Shown piece after piece: positions 39,325 to 50,063 of a stretch of DNA of 64,000 bases. The DNA comes from Heterobilharzia americana (taxonomy: Eukaryota; Platyhelminthes; Trematoda; Strigeidida; Schistosomatidae). The translations under genes were made by a program, and so were the position numbers. Where the stretch lies: positions 55,419,890 through 55,483,889 of the forward strand of contig OX104134.1 of NCBI GenBank assembly GCA_944470555.2, written 5' to 3'. The notes under the pieces are model-generated. The model did no database searches and was not told where the DNA came from. It worked only from the letters and a program-made list of their open reading frames with translations. Numbering within the stretch: the stretch's first letter is position 1; each line of letters opens with the position of its first letter.

Positions 39325-39475
39325 AGATCCTCCTACTTAGTTGTGGATAAGCACTGTTGATGAGTCCAATGCAAGGACGAAACACCAGTCCACTGCTCCG
39401 AGGTTTCACTGTTTCTCCAACTGATTTCATCCGGTGACGTAAACTACCTTGAAATTAATCGATCTGTACAGACCG
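39325..39475 (+). mobile_element. hammerhead-type SINE, right half of inverted pair
   Basis: Plus-strand ribozyme and tail region, ending ctaccttgaaattaatcg. Facing the copy at 39150 across about 65 bases, it forms a head-to-head pair. It holds the best preserved hammerhead core of the window (39351-39396). Confidence 0.7.
39351..39396 (+). ncRNA. hammerhead-ribozyme-like core, one core base changed
   Basis: Layout by eye: stem I gcactg; core TTGATGA (consensus CTGATGA); stem II gtcc and ggac around the loop aatgcaa; GAAAC box intact; short stem III; cleavage triplet gtc; stem I return cactgc with one mismatch. The type I arrangement with a short stem III is that known from schistosome Sm-alpha-like SINEs. 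The C-to-T change at core position 3 should break its pairing with G8 and probably abolishes cleavage. Annotated as a ribozyme relic. Confidence 0.6.
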
Positions 39476-40990
39476 TTTATTAAACTAAACAAAATGCATG
39501 GAGAGATAGCTACGGAACATCTTTCAGAGTATATCTTGTCCCATCCACAGCTTCTGCCTGATTTCTCACTATGCTTCTTGTGAAAATAAAACAAACACTA
39601 AAAAGGTATACTAAACTAACAAATGATCCAGTTGTTTAAAAATATAGAAGTCCAATATCTTTTATCTTGGAAGTCACAAATTAAAAGAAAATATTGGTTA
39701 GCTTTCTTCAGGGATATTTTGTGAAATTCTAAGTATTTAAGTCATCTCGATTGCCTGTAAAAAGTAGATACAGGATATTGGGATTTTTCTCAGTCGAGGT
39801 AACTTATAGCTACTGTACCTGGTATAACTCCTTTTCGGGTAAAAATAACATTTTTGGTGTCACTACCAGTTAATGAGTGAACTGGAAAGAATGAAATAAA
39901 ATACTGGACAATTTTTCATTGTAACACAAACTTGTAAGGAATCCACCTAGCCAACATGTCACCGAAGCGTTAACAGGGTTGTCTGTAAATAATGCCCCAT
40001 GAATGATATTTTTTCTGATGTGATGTTGTGTTCTCTTTTTCACAAATGATGTGGCAGTTGTCACTCAATCTGTACATCAAAAAACTACTCTGAATTAAAT
40101 TACTTAAACCCCTTATTCTGTAACTACCAACCGGATCCGCTTGTCTTTAAGTATGGGCCAAAAACGTAGTGCGTAAATCCATTCACATATAGGTATTGAG
40201 CAAATTCATAAGTTCTATGTAGCTCTATGAATTTGATTGTGAATCATTTTTGTAGTAATTACGTTCCGTTTCCTAGTGTTACCTAGGTTTCAATTTAAGT
40301 ACACTTTGTCTCGTATTTATTCTTCAAAATACGAGGAAAACAATTCAGAAGTGGCATACAAATTAAACAAAATCATATCAGATATTCAAATCTCAGCAAA
40401 CAGTGGTCTGCAAATTATACCTATAGAATCTACGACAAACAGAAGTATTCTCTTTACCAAGATCGTTTTCGCTATAGCGTTATATGCTATCCTACTATTG
40501 TATTACTTAGAGTTAAGAAACGCATTAACTGACTGGAATGTCACTGAATGTGGTGTTCTAAATAAAACACCAGTTAAAAACCGTAAAAAGCTGACTTGCC
40601 GTTCAATGATACTGATCTCTGTAGGAAATGTACTGCTGACTAATAGTATTAGTTTCACAACACTCGAACTGGTGATTTGTATACACTAATTAGATTAGAT
40701 CAATCTGAGCACCAGGTGCACTTTCGTTTGTCTGAGGTAAAGCTGACAAGTGAAGAACTTGAATGAAGTGAGGTCACAAAGTCAGATCGTTATCAGTGCT
40801 CAGATTCTAACTAGGTACTTGAAGGGAGTCGTGATACATGAAATCACCGTTTGAATAAATGACTTGAATTTCTTTTGACTGTTTTGTAAAAGAAGATTAG
40901 TTTGCTTTTTTGAAGCTTTCATATTCAGCAAGCACAATCTAAAAATATATTCGAAATGGAATGAATGTAGAAACTTTTACCTCAACTTAC

Positions 40991-41178
40991 TTTCCTTGCA
41001 ATGCTGTCCTTGAAATCCAAGTGGGCAAATACATGTGAAACCTTTGAGTTCTGTAGACAGGTTCCTTTGTTCAAGCACACAGAATCAGATTGAGCACAGG
41101 CTTGTCCATCACAGTTCAAACATTCATGCCACCTATTGCATTCCTTATGGGATCGATTAACATTCCATTTGTTTCAAC
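40991..41178 (-). CDS. EGF/LamG gene exon: end of LamG 2 and EGF-like domain 3, frame broken twice
   Basis: After ttctaaaag the exon starts in phase 0 with VETNGMLIDPIRNAIGGMNV, the usual last strand of LamG domain 2. A TGA then interrupts the frame. The sequence resumes one frame over with NCDGQACAQSDSVCLNKGTC and shifts again before GFTCICPLGFQGQHCKE, which finishes EGF domain 3. Both shifts have the sign of a single missing base and lie at short homopolymers (ttt near 41127 and aaa near 41047). Length is 188, whereas phases 0 in and 1 out need 190 for the recognised residues. The donor is GAAA|gtaagt. The homology is strong on both sides of each break, so I treat this as the real exon with assembly or allelic indels rather than an old pseudogene. 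Confidence 0.78.
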
Positions 41179-42334
41179 CTTTTAGAATTTTGTGAAATGA
41201 TAGTTAGTAACTTAAAAGTATAGAACACTAAAAGGAATAAAGAGTCAAAAACATTTTGAGTTGCAGAAGAGCTTTAGGTTTCTCCTGACGGAAGTTTCCG
41301 GGTATTCTTTTGAAAATTAAATTCCTGATATATGAGCAACCAATGAAAAGCGAAATTAATTTTCTTACCATTTCGTCAATTACTACAGTAGTACGATACA
41401 TTTTAGGAAAACGCCAAAATCTTAGCTTTTGACTACATTACCAAATTTTTGTTTAATTTGACGTTTCAAGAAGTAGTTCAGCTTAGACCCTGTAATTAGT
41501 CTGCAAATTTTAAATTGGTCTTTCTTCAGTTAACCAAAAGCCTACTTAGGATTCAACTGCTTAGTTAGGAACTATATCTATATGAGTACTAGTCAAAATC
41601 GTTGTTTCTAATCAAAGCATTATTTGAAGTAGGAAGACGCTGATCAACAACGAAAACTCTTTTCGTAACTTCTTGTTGTGGTTGCGCAGTTATATAGTAG
41701 TCAAGAATGTCATAAAAAGTCCCAACATGAGTCAAAATTCAATTTAGTTTAGTAACTAAACATATTGAGCTGAGAATTGGAAGATAAAAAGGGAGTTACC
41801 ACAATAGTTACCAAGTCAGTCATACATAACCAAAAAAATGTAGGCATAAAATAATGAGTAGATTTCAGATAAACTTGGAGAAAACGTTATTCTGTAAGTG
41901 TCAAAGTTGTGAAACTAAGCCCGTAGTAGTAAAAGAGAATGAGTAAGACTTTGATAAACACAGTTCAGGGTTCTGTTTGATCTTACACTGTATTTCACAT
42001 CAAATGAATTATGCACACATACTGTGTGATTGACACAGCAACAGAACATTTTATTAGTCTGGGTATTTGTTTGACATATATGTCGGTAGGTGTTCATTTG
42101 CACTTCTTACCAGTTTTATGCTGGTACGGTCTATACACTTATGTCCACAGGAGAAAGTAAACTCATACATACTCATTGATGTTGTATTTCTTGATCCAAG
42201 AAAGATTGCGTGAAGAAAGAATGTTCCTTAAAATACTATTAAAAATTGGGTTTACAGGACTGCATTACCACTGAAGTTCAGGTTCATACCTAGGTATAAT
42301 GCGCTGTGTGGTTGTGTACAACGTTAGAGATATT

Positions 42335-42720
42335 TCATCTACCTTAGAAGTAGTATTCATCACGGAGTGATATCAGTTGGGGAACCACTGGAAATTTGGG
42401 AGCATTAGACAACTGTTTCGTACTGGTATGGGACTCCTCAGCAGTACGCATCCACGACCCAGCTAGGCATCGAACTCAGGACCTGCAGGTTTCAAGGCGA
42501 ACGTGTTAACCACTCAACCACTGGGTCAGTCTCCAGTGGTTCACAGTTTCTAACTTCTGTCAATTCACAACATAGCGCGACTATCACCCAAGGTCTTCAG
42601 TTAGCATCCACTTTACTTCCGACTGATTGACCCCACAGGTCACGGCTTCTCATTAAAGCTTCCTGATATCCATCTGGAAGGAAGTCACTAATGAGCACTA
42701 TGCAGTTATGTATTTTTGAG
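42335..42720 (-). mobile_element. hammerhead-type SINE, near-complete copy
   Basis: Full-length-looking copy on the minus strand (tail at 42344, head near 42720). Read on the minus strand it has an A-box-like cccagtggttgagtggttaa, a B-box-like gagttcgatgcc, then CTGAGGAGTCCC ... GTACGAAAC, in which stem II has one broken pair. It lies in the intron between LamG 2 exons. Confidence 0.78.
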
Positions 42721-42742
42721 ATGAATGGGGATTTTTTTAATT

Positions 42743-42775
42743 AGAAGTAGTATTCATCATGGACTGATGTCATCT
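42743..42775 (-). mobile_element. SINE tail fragment next to the 42.3-kb copy
   Basis: Repeats agaagtagtattcatcatgg actgatgtcatc, the first 33 bases of the 42344 copy, in the same orientation, and then stops. Confidence 0.55.
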
Positions 42776-43620
42776 ATATTTATCAAGAAATGAGTTTGAG
42801 TATCCGTTTCGAACCAAAATTCTTTTAAAGAAATTCAGTCCACTATCCATTTTGTTTTCTACGGTAGGCTCTTGCTATTCTGTTCATAAGGAAAATACCG
42901 TGAAAATTCATCAGTCATCATTCTATTTAGTTTCACCCAAACAGTCTCTTAACCGATATATCAACAACAGAAGTGCAGGAGTAACAAATGAATTTAGATA
43001 TTTTTTGAACTAAATCAACCTGTGTTATGTATGCTTAAGTGTCTGAATCAAGATGCATCATAGGAAGTTCTACATCCCGCCTTTTACTGTCTAGGTTTCT
43101 TGGTAATGGCTTTACTGTTCAGCCACTTTTAGACAGCTACAAAATTTTTTGGCTTTCAAAACGAAATGTAAAACCACCTTAGGAGTGACTTCATACAGCT
43201 AACCAGTGAGCACTTAAGCACAGATAAAGTGAAATGCATCAGTCCACGGGTACTTATCAATATCTCATACAGTCCTACAGCGAAATAAACGCGGACTGAC
43301 TTGTTGAATCGTAATGTCTTGTATTTCACTACGCAGTAGAACAAGTTTCCATTACTGAGAAGGCCAAAAGTACCATTGAGGTTGCAGTTAAGCTTGGCTT
43401 ACAGGATTCGATAATTATAATCCAAGGTCTTCCGCCGATTGCTTGCAACCACTGAACATCACTCGAAGTTTATAGAGATATGAGTCTTCTATCTTTGATG
43501 ACCATACAGGAGAATGGTCAGTGAAATGTGCCTAGAACTTTGGACTAAGGACTGTGATATTGACTACACTGATAAACTGTAGAACGAAATTTTAATAATA
43601 TTCAAGACAAATAAACATAC

Positions 43621-43876
43621 CTTATCTATGCATCCATGGAATCCGATACTCAAATTTTTTGAATATCCAATGAATTGTTTTAAATGAGCTGATATAAAAT
43701 TGATATTTGGATGGCCACCGAGGAATAAAGAATAGGTTAATGTCAGTTGAACCTGCGAACCGATTGAGTAATTTGTCATAATACGTTCATCTGAATCAAT
43801 TTGAAGGTAACCTTCACGACCAATACGCCAAAAATGTATTTTATGCCATTCATTCATACTTATTGACTTTGGACTC
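43621..43876 (-). CDS. EGF/LamG gene exon: second half of LamG domain 2
   Basis: The acceptor atatttag|G completes the Glu codon of the previous exon. The exon reads SPKSISMNEWHKIHFWRIGR, then EGYLQID and SLFLGGHPNINF, and ends at GFHGCIDK before gtatgt (phase 0). Every landmark of the second half of LamG is present: the EWHKI strand, L-x-I/V-D, LGG and GCI. Length 256 fits one base plus 85 codons. Confidence 0.9.
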
Positions 43877-44084
43877 CTAAATATATAGCGAAATTAAGTT
43901 TTCATGTGATTCTATTAAACCCCTATGCAAGCACTCGACGGTAAATCCAACTGAGTAAGAGTATTATGTGATGTGTTTTAGTGATGGCTTTTAAGACTTT
44001 GGCATTAAATCCAAACTGTCCCCACAACGAAAACTAATCCATTGGCGTCATTCATGATTATTACAAGCATTTATTCTGATTGCT

Positions 44085-44420
44085 AGAAGTTATTTCAGGT
44101 TGTCATGCACTACAGACTGATATCACCTAGGGAACCAATGGAAACAGGGATAGGTGATTCGTCCTAGTATATGAATTCTCAATAGTGCAAATCCGTGACC
44201 GCCTACCAATGACCGAACCCAGGACCTTCAAGTTTCGTGGCGTGCACTCCACCTTTCATACACTGGGTATGAATCCAGTGAGACATATTTTCCTACTCTT
44301 GTCAATTCGTGATATAGCGCGACCATCCTCCAGTGACACCGATGATTAGTTGTCCTCACACCGGCTTAATTAACCCTACAGGTCAAGACTTCTCACTTGC
44401 ACTCTGGTTAATCCCTCTCG
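44085..44420 (-). mobile_element. hammerhead-type SINE, decayed copy
   Basis: Same order as the 42.3-kb copy: tail (gactgatatcacctagggaa), degenerate ribozyme (gattcgtcctagtatatgaa), B-box-like gaccgaacccaggacc, A-box region and head near gaccatcctccag. Intronic, between the two halves of LamG 2. Confidence 0.7.
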
Positions 44421-44469
44421 AAAAATACCGTAAATGAGCAGTGAACAGCAATTCAGTTCAAACGTTTAT

Positions 44470-44560
44470 AGGAATTGATTGATTTCAAGTTGGTATTCAA
44501 TGGTTCTCCAAGTGATTTCATTTTGTGATGAATGTCAACGTGACATGAATCAATTCTTAT
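44470..44560 (+). mobile_element. SINE tail fragment, inverted relative to the 44.1-kb copy
   Basis: caatggttctccaagtgatt, then cattttgtgatgaatg, in the opposite orientation to the copy just left of it. Makes a third head-to-head SINE arrangement in the window. Confidence 0.6.
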
Positions 44561-45869
44561 AAACCGTCTAATTGTATTACTAGTGAATGGAGCTGCATTC
44601 AGGCATTAATCTAAAGTCACTTTAAAGTTACCCTAGCAACAACTGAAATGACCAGTCAGGCTTTGGTATTTCGCCTGGAAAAGTACTTTTCCATAAAATA
44701 AAGGTATGTATTTGACTGTTTCATCAGTCGCTAAGGCGGCCTTTAAAGCCACCTTAATCTGAGTTTTATTCCAAGAACTATCATAAGTTCTAAAACTTGA
44801 ACTGTGAAAAGTTTCAGTTTTTTTGACGTTTTCTCTATGTGACGAATAGAAGTGTCCCCATGAAATAAAACCATACTCTAAACTTAAACTTTCTCGTGTT
44901 CCAGTTGGATACACCAGAAAACAAGGAAATCGAAAATAGTTAAATTTTATTATATGGTAAATGACACGACCGTCAGAAGCGCAGCCTTTCAATTGAAGAT
45001 CTTAACTCATTTTCCGTTCAGCCACCTACTACATATATTATCTCATATATTGTCTTAGTTCATCTCCTAAGTATTTTCCTCAAGTCAAGGCATCAGGAAC
45101 TGGATTTCGTTTTAGAGTAATGTTATAAAAGGTATAGAGTTTTTCAGTCTCTGTAGTAGGTAAAATAATTGTGAGCGCACAAAACTGCACTCAGTAACAA
45201 TATTTGTCACTATTGAAATAGTTTTTTTTGATTTGACGAAGCACACCCTGATACTATCTTACTTGCTGCATGACATTTCGAGCAAAAATTCAGTCTCATA
45301 TTCATCTCCAAGTAATCACACAACTTCCGGCATCTGGTTTCTACAGTTCTGTCCACTTTTGTTTCCAGTGTTTAGTGATAGTAAGTACTTTCTCATCAAG
45401 AGAATAGACGTTGTGCCATTCCCACTATTGAATCGTCTTAGGACTGTATGATATATCAAGTAAACGAAACTCTGTAAGAGTTAAGTCTAACCGTAGCAAC
45501 TAACATATTGGTGATATTACTGTGTAACTGTGTGTAAAGGTTTCATAGTCAAGTTCCAGTTCCTGGTGATCCAGGACATTCTAGAGGTAATCATGATCTT
45601 AAGTTCTTTTTTAGTGATATTCATCATGACCTACAATACCATTTAACACTATACTTAGTGGTTTGAAACGATTTCTTACAGTCCTGAGAATTCGCAGTAC
45701 AAGTGAGTATAACATTTTCTTCATTAGCATTATCCTATCTTAACGGTTATGGTAAAGTCAATAGATCATTTACGTTTTTGAGATGATCGAGAACATTTGT
45801 AGCTTAGGAGGATAATTTTCGCTTCTCTTGTGCTGCTTATATTTTAAACAGTAACAATCCTCAACTCAC

Positions 45870-46107
45870 TCTAAAAATGCTGAACCAGAACCCAAATCAA
45901 ATGCCACCAAAATGTGACCACGAACTAAGACAATAGCCAAGAAATCTCCACGTCTATCAAGACTATAACCTTCGTATAAAAGCAATCCATCAGGTTTCGT
46001 TGGTATGAAGTGGATTTGTAAAGTGGTGAATGATGATGACGTTCCGCTTAATCCAATGTACTCTGTATATGAATACCCACTATAGGATGGCACGGTCAGC
46101 TCGATTC
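45870..46107 (-). CDS. EGF/LamG gene exon: first half of LamG domain 2
   Basis: The clearest LamG exon. After the acceptor tccatag it reads IELTVPSYSGYSYTEYIGLS, then KPDGLLLYEGYSLDRRGDFL and LVRGHILVAFDLGSGSAFLE. These match the perlecan/agrin LamG consensus for the P-x-F-x-G start, the DGLLLY strand and the FDLGSG turn. Phases are 1 in and 2 out (donor TTAGA|gtgagt); length 238 fits both neighbours. The intron before it holds the 47.7-kb RTE insertion and the one after it holds a SINE. Confidence 0.9.
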
Positions 46108-47700
46108 CTATGGAGGAAAATCAAAAATATAAATGAATACAGACTGAATACGGCTGTTGCTTCAATGGTTTGATATTAATTTAATAGCATTCAGTAGAAC
46201 AGTTTAGTGATCTTCAAACCTGCTGAACGAACATTTCCCGTCGGCCAGCTGGGATTTTATTAGATAAAATTACTATCACAAGACATTGATTTGGAAAAGT
46301 TACAACTGAAATCCATGCAAAAATAAACAACTACATTCTCCATCTATAAATTCCCTATTAAAATAGGTTAATGACCTCGTCCGAAAAAAGATTTTGGCAT
46401 CAGCCTTGGGGAAACGTTTTCCACTCATCTCATGAGAAATATCCTACTAACTTGGCAAGTAAGTCTGCAGGTATTAAGATCTCGTAAATAATTACGATCT
46501 AGCGATGCCCTGCCAAATAATTTTGTTTTGTTTTCTGTTGATAACACTTTCCGAAGTGATAAAAATGTGCATAAGTATGTACATTGGCCTGGTACGTATA
46601 ATAACTTCATTATCAGGCGTATATTCATAAAGACGCTGTAATCCAGGATGTCTCTCGTACAGTAATCTTTAAGCCTTACAACGTCAAAAAGAAACTTAGG
46701 AGGAGCGAAACACCCAGTGTTGTAAATTTGTGGCTAACATGAGAGATACGGAGTTTCCTTTGTACAACTATTATAAACACTGAATATATAAAATGACTAA
46801 AGGTTCGTACAAATCAATCAAATAATGTGAGTTGATGTGTGCAGTTAATTGTACGCATACAATTGAGGGTTTGAAATGCATGATATAGTTAGTCTTAAAC
46901 GCGTTAGTCTATACATTTCTGAGATAATTATCGATAGAATTCATCACAATGGCATAATAAGTGGCAAACTATTCTCCCCAGCTAATTATTAACAGACTGA
47001 GAAAATTCAGAATCCTGGATTCCAGTGCTAGCCACTATCCATCATTACTATCGTAAGAGCACAGGTAATATCGAGGCATCCGCATGACAATACAGACCGA
47101 TCAGTTCGGTCCAATCAACAACGGTATGATATAAAAACAATTATATACTGTAAACGTTTGTTTCAAGAAAAACTTCCAGGTTCGATATTCATTTGTTAGT
47201 TTATTACGCTTTACACTATAAGGATTATCAAAGCATCAGTTCAGCGAAAACCATATTGTCACTGTTTTAAAAGTATATCTACAAACATCCATATCATCAT
47301 TATGTTCCTTGATTTCACTCTTATGATTTGCTGAATTCTATCCTTTTCAAATGGTTATATTCTTAAATTTTTTATCTGGCTATGTATTCATGACAGGAAA
47401 AAAACTAAAATTAGAAAAACAACGTACTGAGAACAATATTTAAACAAAAATTTGAATGAGCTTTCGTTCAATGGTCTTCTATTAACGTTTTAATATCTTC
47501 TTAAACACTCATTTTGAAAACAAAATACATAATATCCACTTCAAAAACCGGCGATCACTTCGATAAAAGTATACAAAATGAAAAATAAGTAGAGAAGATA
47601 CGATACTAGAGTTGAACAGAACCAGTTATAAGCAGATTATAATTTTCTACGATGAGATTAAATAATCAAGGCCTATATAATCCGAAACAAAAAAAATGCC

Positions 47701-47713
47701 AATCAAGATAAAA
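47701..47713. repeat. target-site duplication, left (copy D)
   Basis: aatcaagataaaa, identical to 50051-50063. Confidence 0.88.
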
Positions 47714-48035
47714 ACCTCGCCTAGTTAACTAGTTCACTAGTTACTAGCTGGTCCTAACTAAGCCCGGGTAAACATGGAAGGTTGGGCATAAGGCTAGCAC
47801 CCCTACCCCATAAAACAAATCTAACCGCTAAAGAAACTTCAAAGCACAAAAGATATATAAAAACTTATTCCTCACTGGAATCAGGTAGGCGAAATGTCAC
47901 CAGTTGGTGAAAGCCTTCGAGAAGCCAATTACCCGATGTCTCCTTCTTATCTACATGCAAGCAAAAGTAAGCATGGGGACATGGAATGTCCCCATCACAA
48001 ATTTACATACCTAGGCTGACCACATCGCAAACGAG

Positions 48036-48836
48036 ATGAGGAGAAATGGCATGGAAGTGCTTGGAATCTGCGAGGAATATGCAGATGGAATGGAATGGAA
48101 GTCGACTCTCCAAACTGTCATTTGGAGAGAAGTCAATAATCTACTCCGACATTGTCACCCAGACGACACAACAACCACGAGCACACTGAGTTTCCCAGTG
48201 GCTATCATCATGTCCTCAACAGCATCAAAGGCTCCAAGCACTGGCAACCAATCTCCTCCAGCATCAGCATCATGACAGCAAGAGTCAACTCAAAAGGGAG
48301 GAAATTCACAATCACAATCACAATGCTACTCTACGCTACACCACACTACACTACACTACACTACGCACCTACAAATAATCAAGCAGATGAAGAGAAGAAG
48401 GAGGAATTCCACAGACAACTGCAATCAACACTGGACAAGACCTCAGTTGGCGATATCCAAATTTCTAATGGGTGACATGAATGCCAAACGAGGAGTGGAC
48501 AACACAGGAAGAGAACTCATCATGGATTGAGAAGCACTCGGTGAAATGAAGAATGAGAACGGAGAACTGTTTGCAGATTTCTGTGCGTTCAACGATTTAG
48601 TGATTCGAGGTGAGGCAGTGTGTACAAACACAAGCATATTCACAAGGTGGCGACATCGATTTGATTCCACCAGACAACAGGACACACTAAAAATCAGATC
48701 GACTTCATCTCAGTGTGAAGAAAGTGGAGACGCAGCCTACTGGACACAAGATGAGATGAAGAAGAGCAGCAGATGTAGGTTCACATCACTCACACCACTA
48801 TCCAGTGCAAGCAACCTACCTTCCAAATCAAGTTAA
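48036..48836 (+). pseudogene. endonuclease region of RTE copy D
   Basis: Reads MRRNGMEVLGICEEYADGME, then, in another frame, YAPTNNQADEEKKEEF, then MGDMNAKRGVDNTGRELIMD followed by TGA and ALGEMKNENGELFADFCAFN. These match the strands of the RTE apurinic-like endonuclease, including MGD-x-NA around the catalytic Asp. A frameshift near 48466 and the TGA at 48528-48530 break it. The same two lesions are in copies A, B and C. Confidence 0.85.
48344..48363 (+). repeat. CACTA pentamer array, 4 units (copy D)
   Basis: Four CACTA units. As in copy A, this keeps the frame open into APTNNQADEEKKEEFHRQLQ. Confidence 0.95.
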
Positions 48837-50050
48837 ATCAAGACAAAATGGGAGATATCGAGGGACATCCCTGAAGAAACCTGTTTTGAAGAACGCTGGA
48901 AGTCTTTGAAAGAGATATGAAAAGAAACCTGCACAACCGTATTTGGTAGGTAGGAGAAAGAAGATAAGGAATGGATCTCGATGGATACATGGAAGATGAT
49001 AGAGGAGAGGAGGATGGTGAAGCAGAAGATAAACCAGTGCAAGAATGCACAACGACAAAAGGAACTGAGTACAATGTATAAAACACTGGACAAAGAAGTG
49101 AAGAAGAGTGCACTGAAAGACAAAAGGCGCTTCTGCGACACATTGGCAAGTGAAGCATAACAGGATGCAGGTAGGTGAGACCGAGGAAGAGAACCTATAA
49201 GATTTGGATTTCCCCGATGACTTGTGTTTAATGTCACACAAAATTGAAGATCTACAGGCAAAAACTAAGAAGTTGGTAGAAGATGCACTGCAGCGAAGAC
49301 GGGAATTCTTTCGGGTGAACGAAGAGAAGACATCACTGGTGAAGATACCCAACCAACAACAACAACAAGCACCATCAACGCGAGAAACCTAAAGGAAGTA
49401 ACTTCCTTCACCTATCTAGGCAGCACTGTTGCAACTGCAGGCGGCACAGACGAGGACGCCAAATTCAGCCAGGGTCGGAAAGGCAAGACAGGCGTTCATT
49501 AGCCTGAAATCAGTGTGGAGATCTTCTACACTCAACTCAGCATGTGGAACAAGATGCGGATTTTCAACACCAACGTCAAGTCAGTGCTTCACTGTGATGG
49601 TTCAGAGACTTGACGTGTTACGAAAGGGATTTCCAGCAACTGTAGACATTCATGAACAAGTGCCTACGCTGGCTCGTTACTGAAGATCAGATGGATGGCC
49701 AGAATAATAAGAATAAGCAACAAGCAACTCTGACTGGGACGAACCAACCAAGAACATATCACTCAACAAATATGCAGCAGAGGAAAGTGGAAATGGATTG
49801 GATTGGGCATACACTGAGAAGGCCGATTGGGGACATCACGCGCAAGGCCAGGTTCTCTAGTGGAACCCAGATGGGAAGCAACGATTTGGGTGTCCGAGGT
49901 GAGGGTGACAGTTGGGAGATTATGTGAGGAGGAAGTGAAAGCTTGTGGGGTGTCGTGGAGCCAGGTCTAACAGAGTGCACTGAAGACGTGCTACTGAAGC
50001 CCTATATTCCATTAGGAACCCAAAGGACATATAATAATATTAATGATAAA

Positions 50051-50063
50051 AATCAAGATAAAA
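50051..50063. repeat. target-site duplication, right (copy D)
   Basis: aatcaagataaaa, identical to 47701-47713, directly after the ATA/AAT-rich 3' tail. Confidence 0.88.

Larger units (their letters stand above)
47714..50050 (+). mobile_element. RTE-clade retrotransposon copy D, RT core deleted, with target-site duplication
   Basis: Plus-strand copy of about 2.3 kb in the intron between EGF 2 and LamG 2, antisense to the gene. A 13-base duplication (aatcaagataaaa) flanks it at 47701 and 50051. The leader and endonuclease region are shared with the other copies. Just after the segment encoding LASEAE (about 49140-49160) it jumps to FGFPDDLCLMSHKIEDLQAK, so nearly the whole RT palm and fingers are gone. 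The 3' end is type alpha. It cannot have moved with its own enzyme unless the deletion came after insertion. Confidence 0.93.

Noticed and set aside
40276..40689. 137-codon plus-strand frame with a hydrophobic segment (FAIALYAILLLYYL)
   Set aside because: Starts with GTG rather than ATG, sits antisense in an intron, and about one such frame is expected by chance at this base composition.
44633..45001. Open frame of about 119 codons between the two LamG 2 exons, with an AG at its start
   Set aside because: LamG 2 joins perfectly without it, its donor would follow an in-frame TAG, and no motif is seen. Probably chance.
48828..49352. Minus-strand frames of up to 174 codons
   Set aside because: Antisense of RTE copy D, with the same kind of Ser/Leu/Cys-rich shadow peptide as at 16354-16868.
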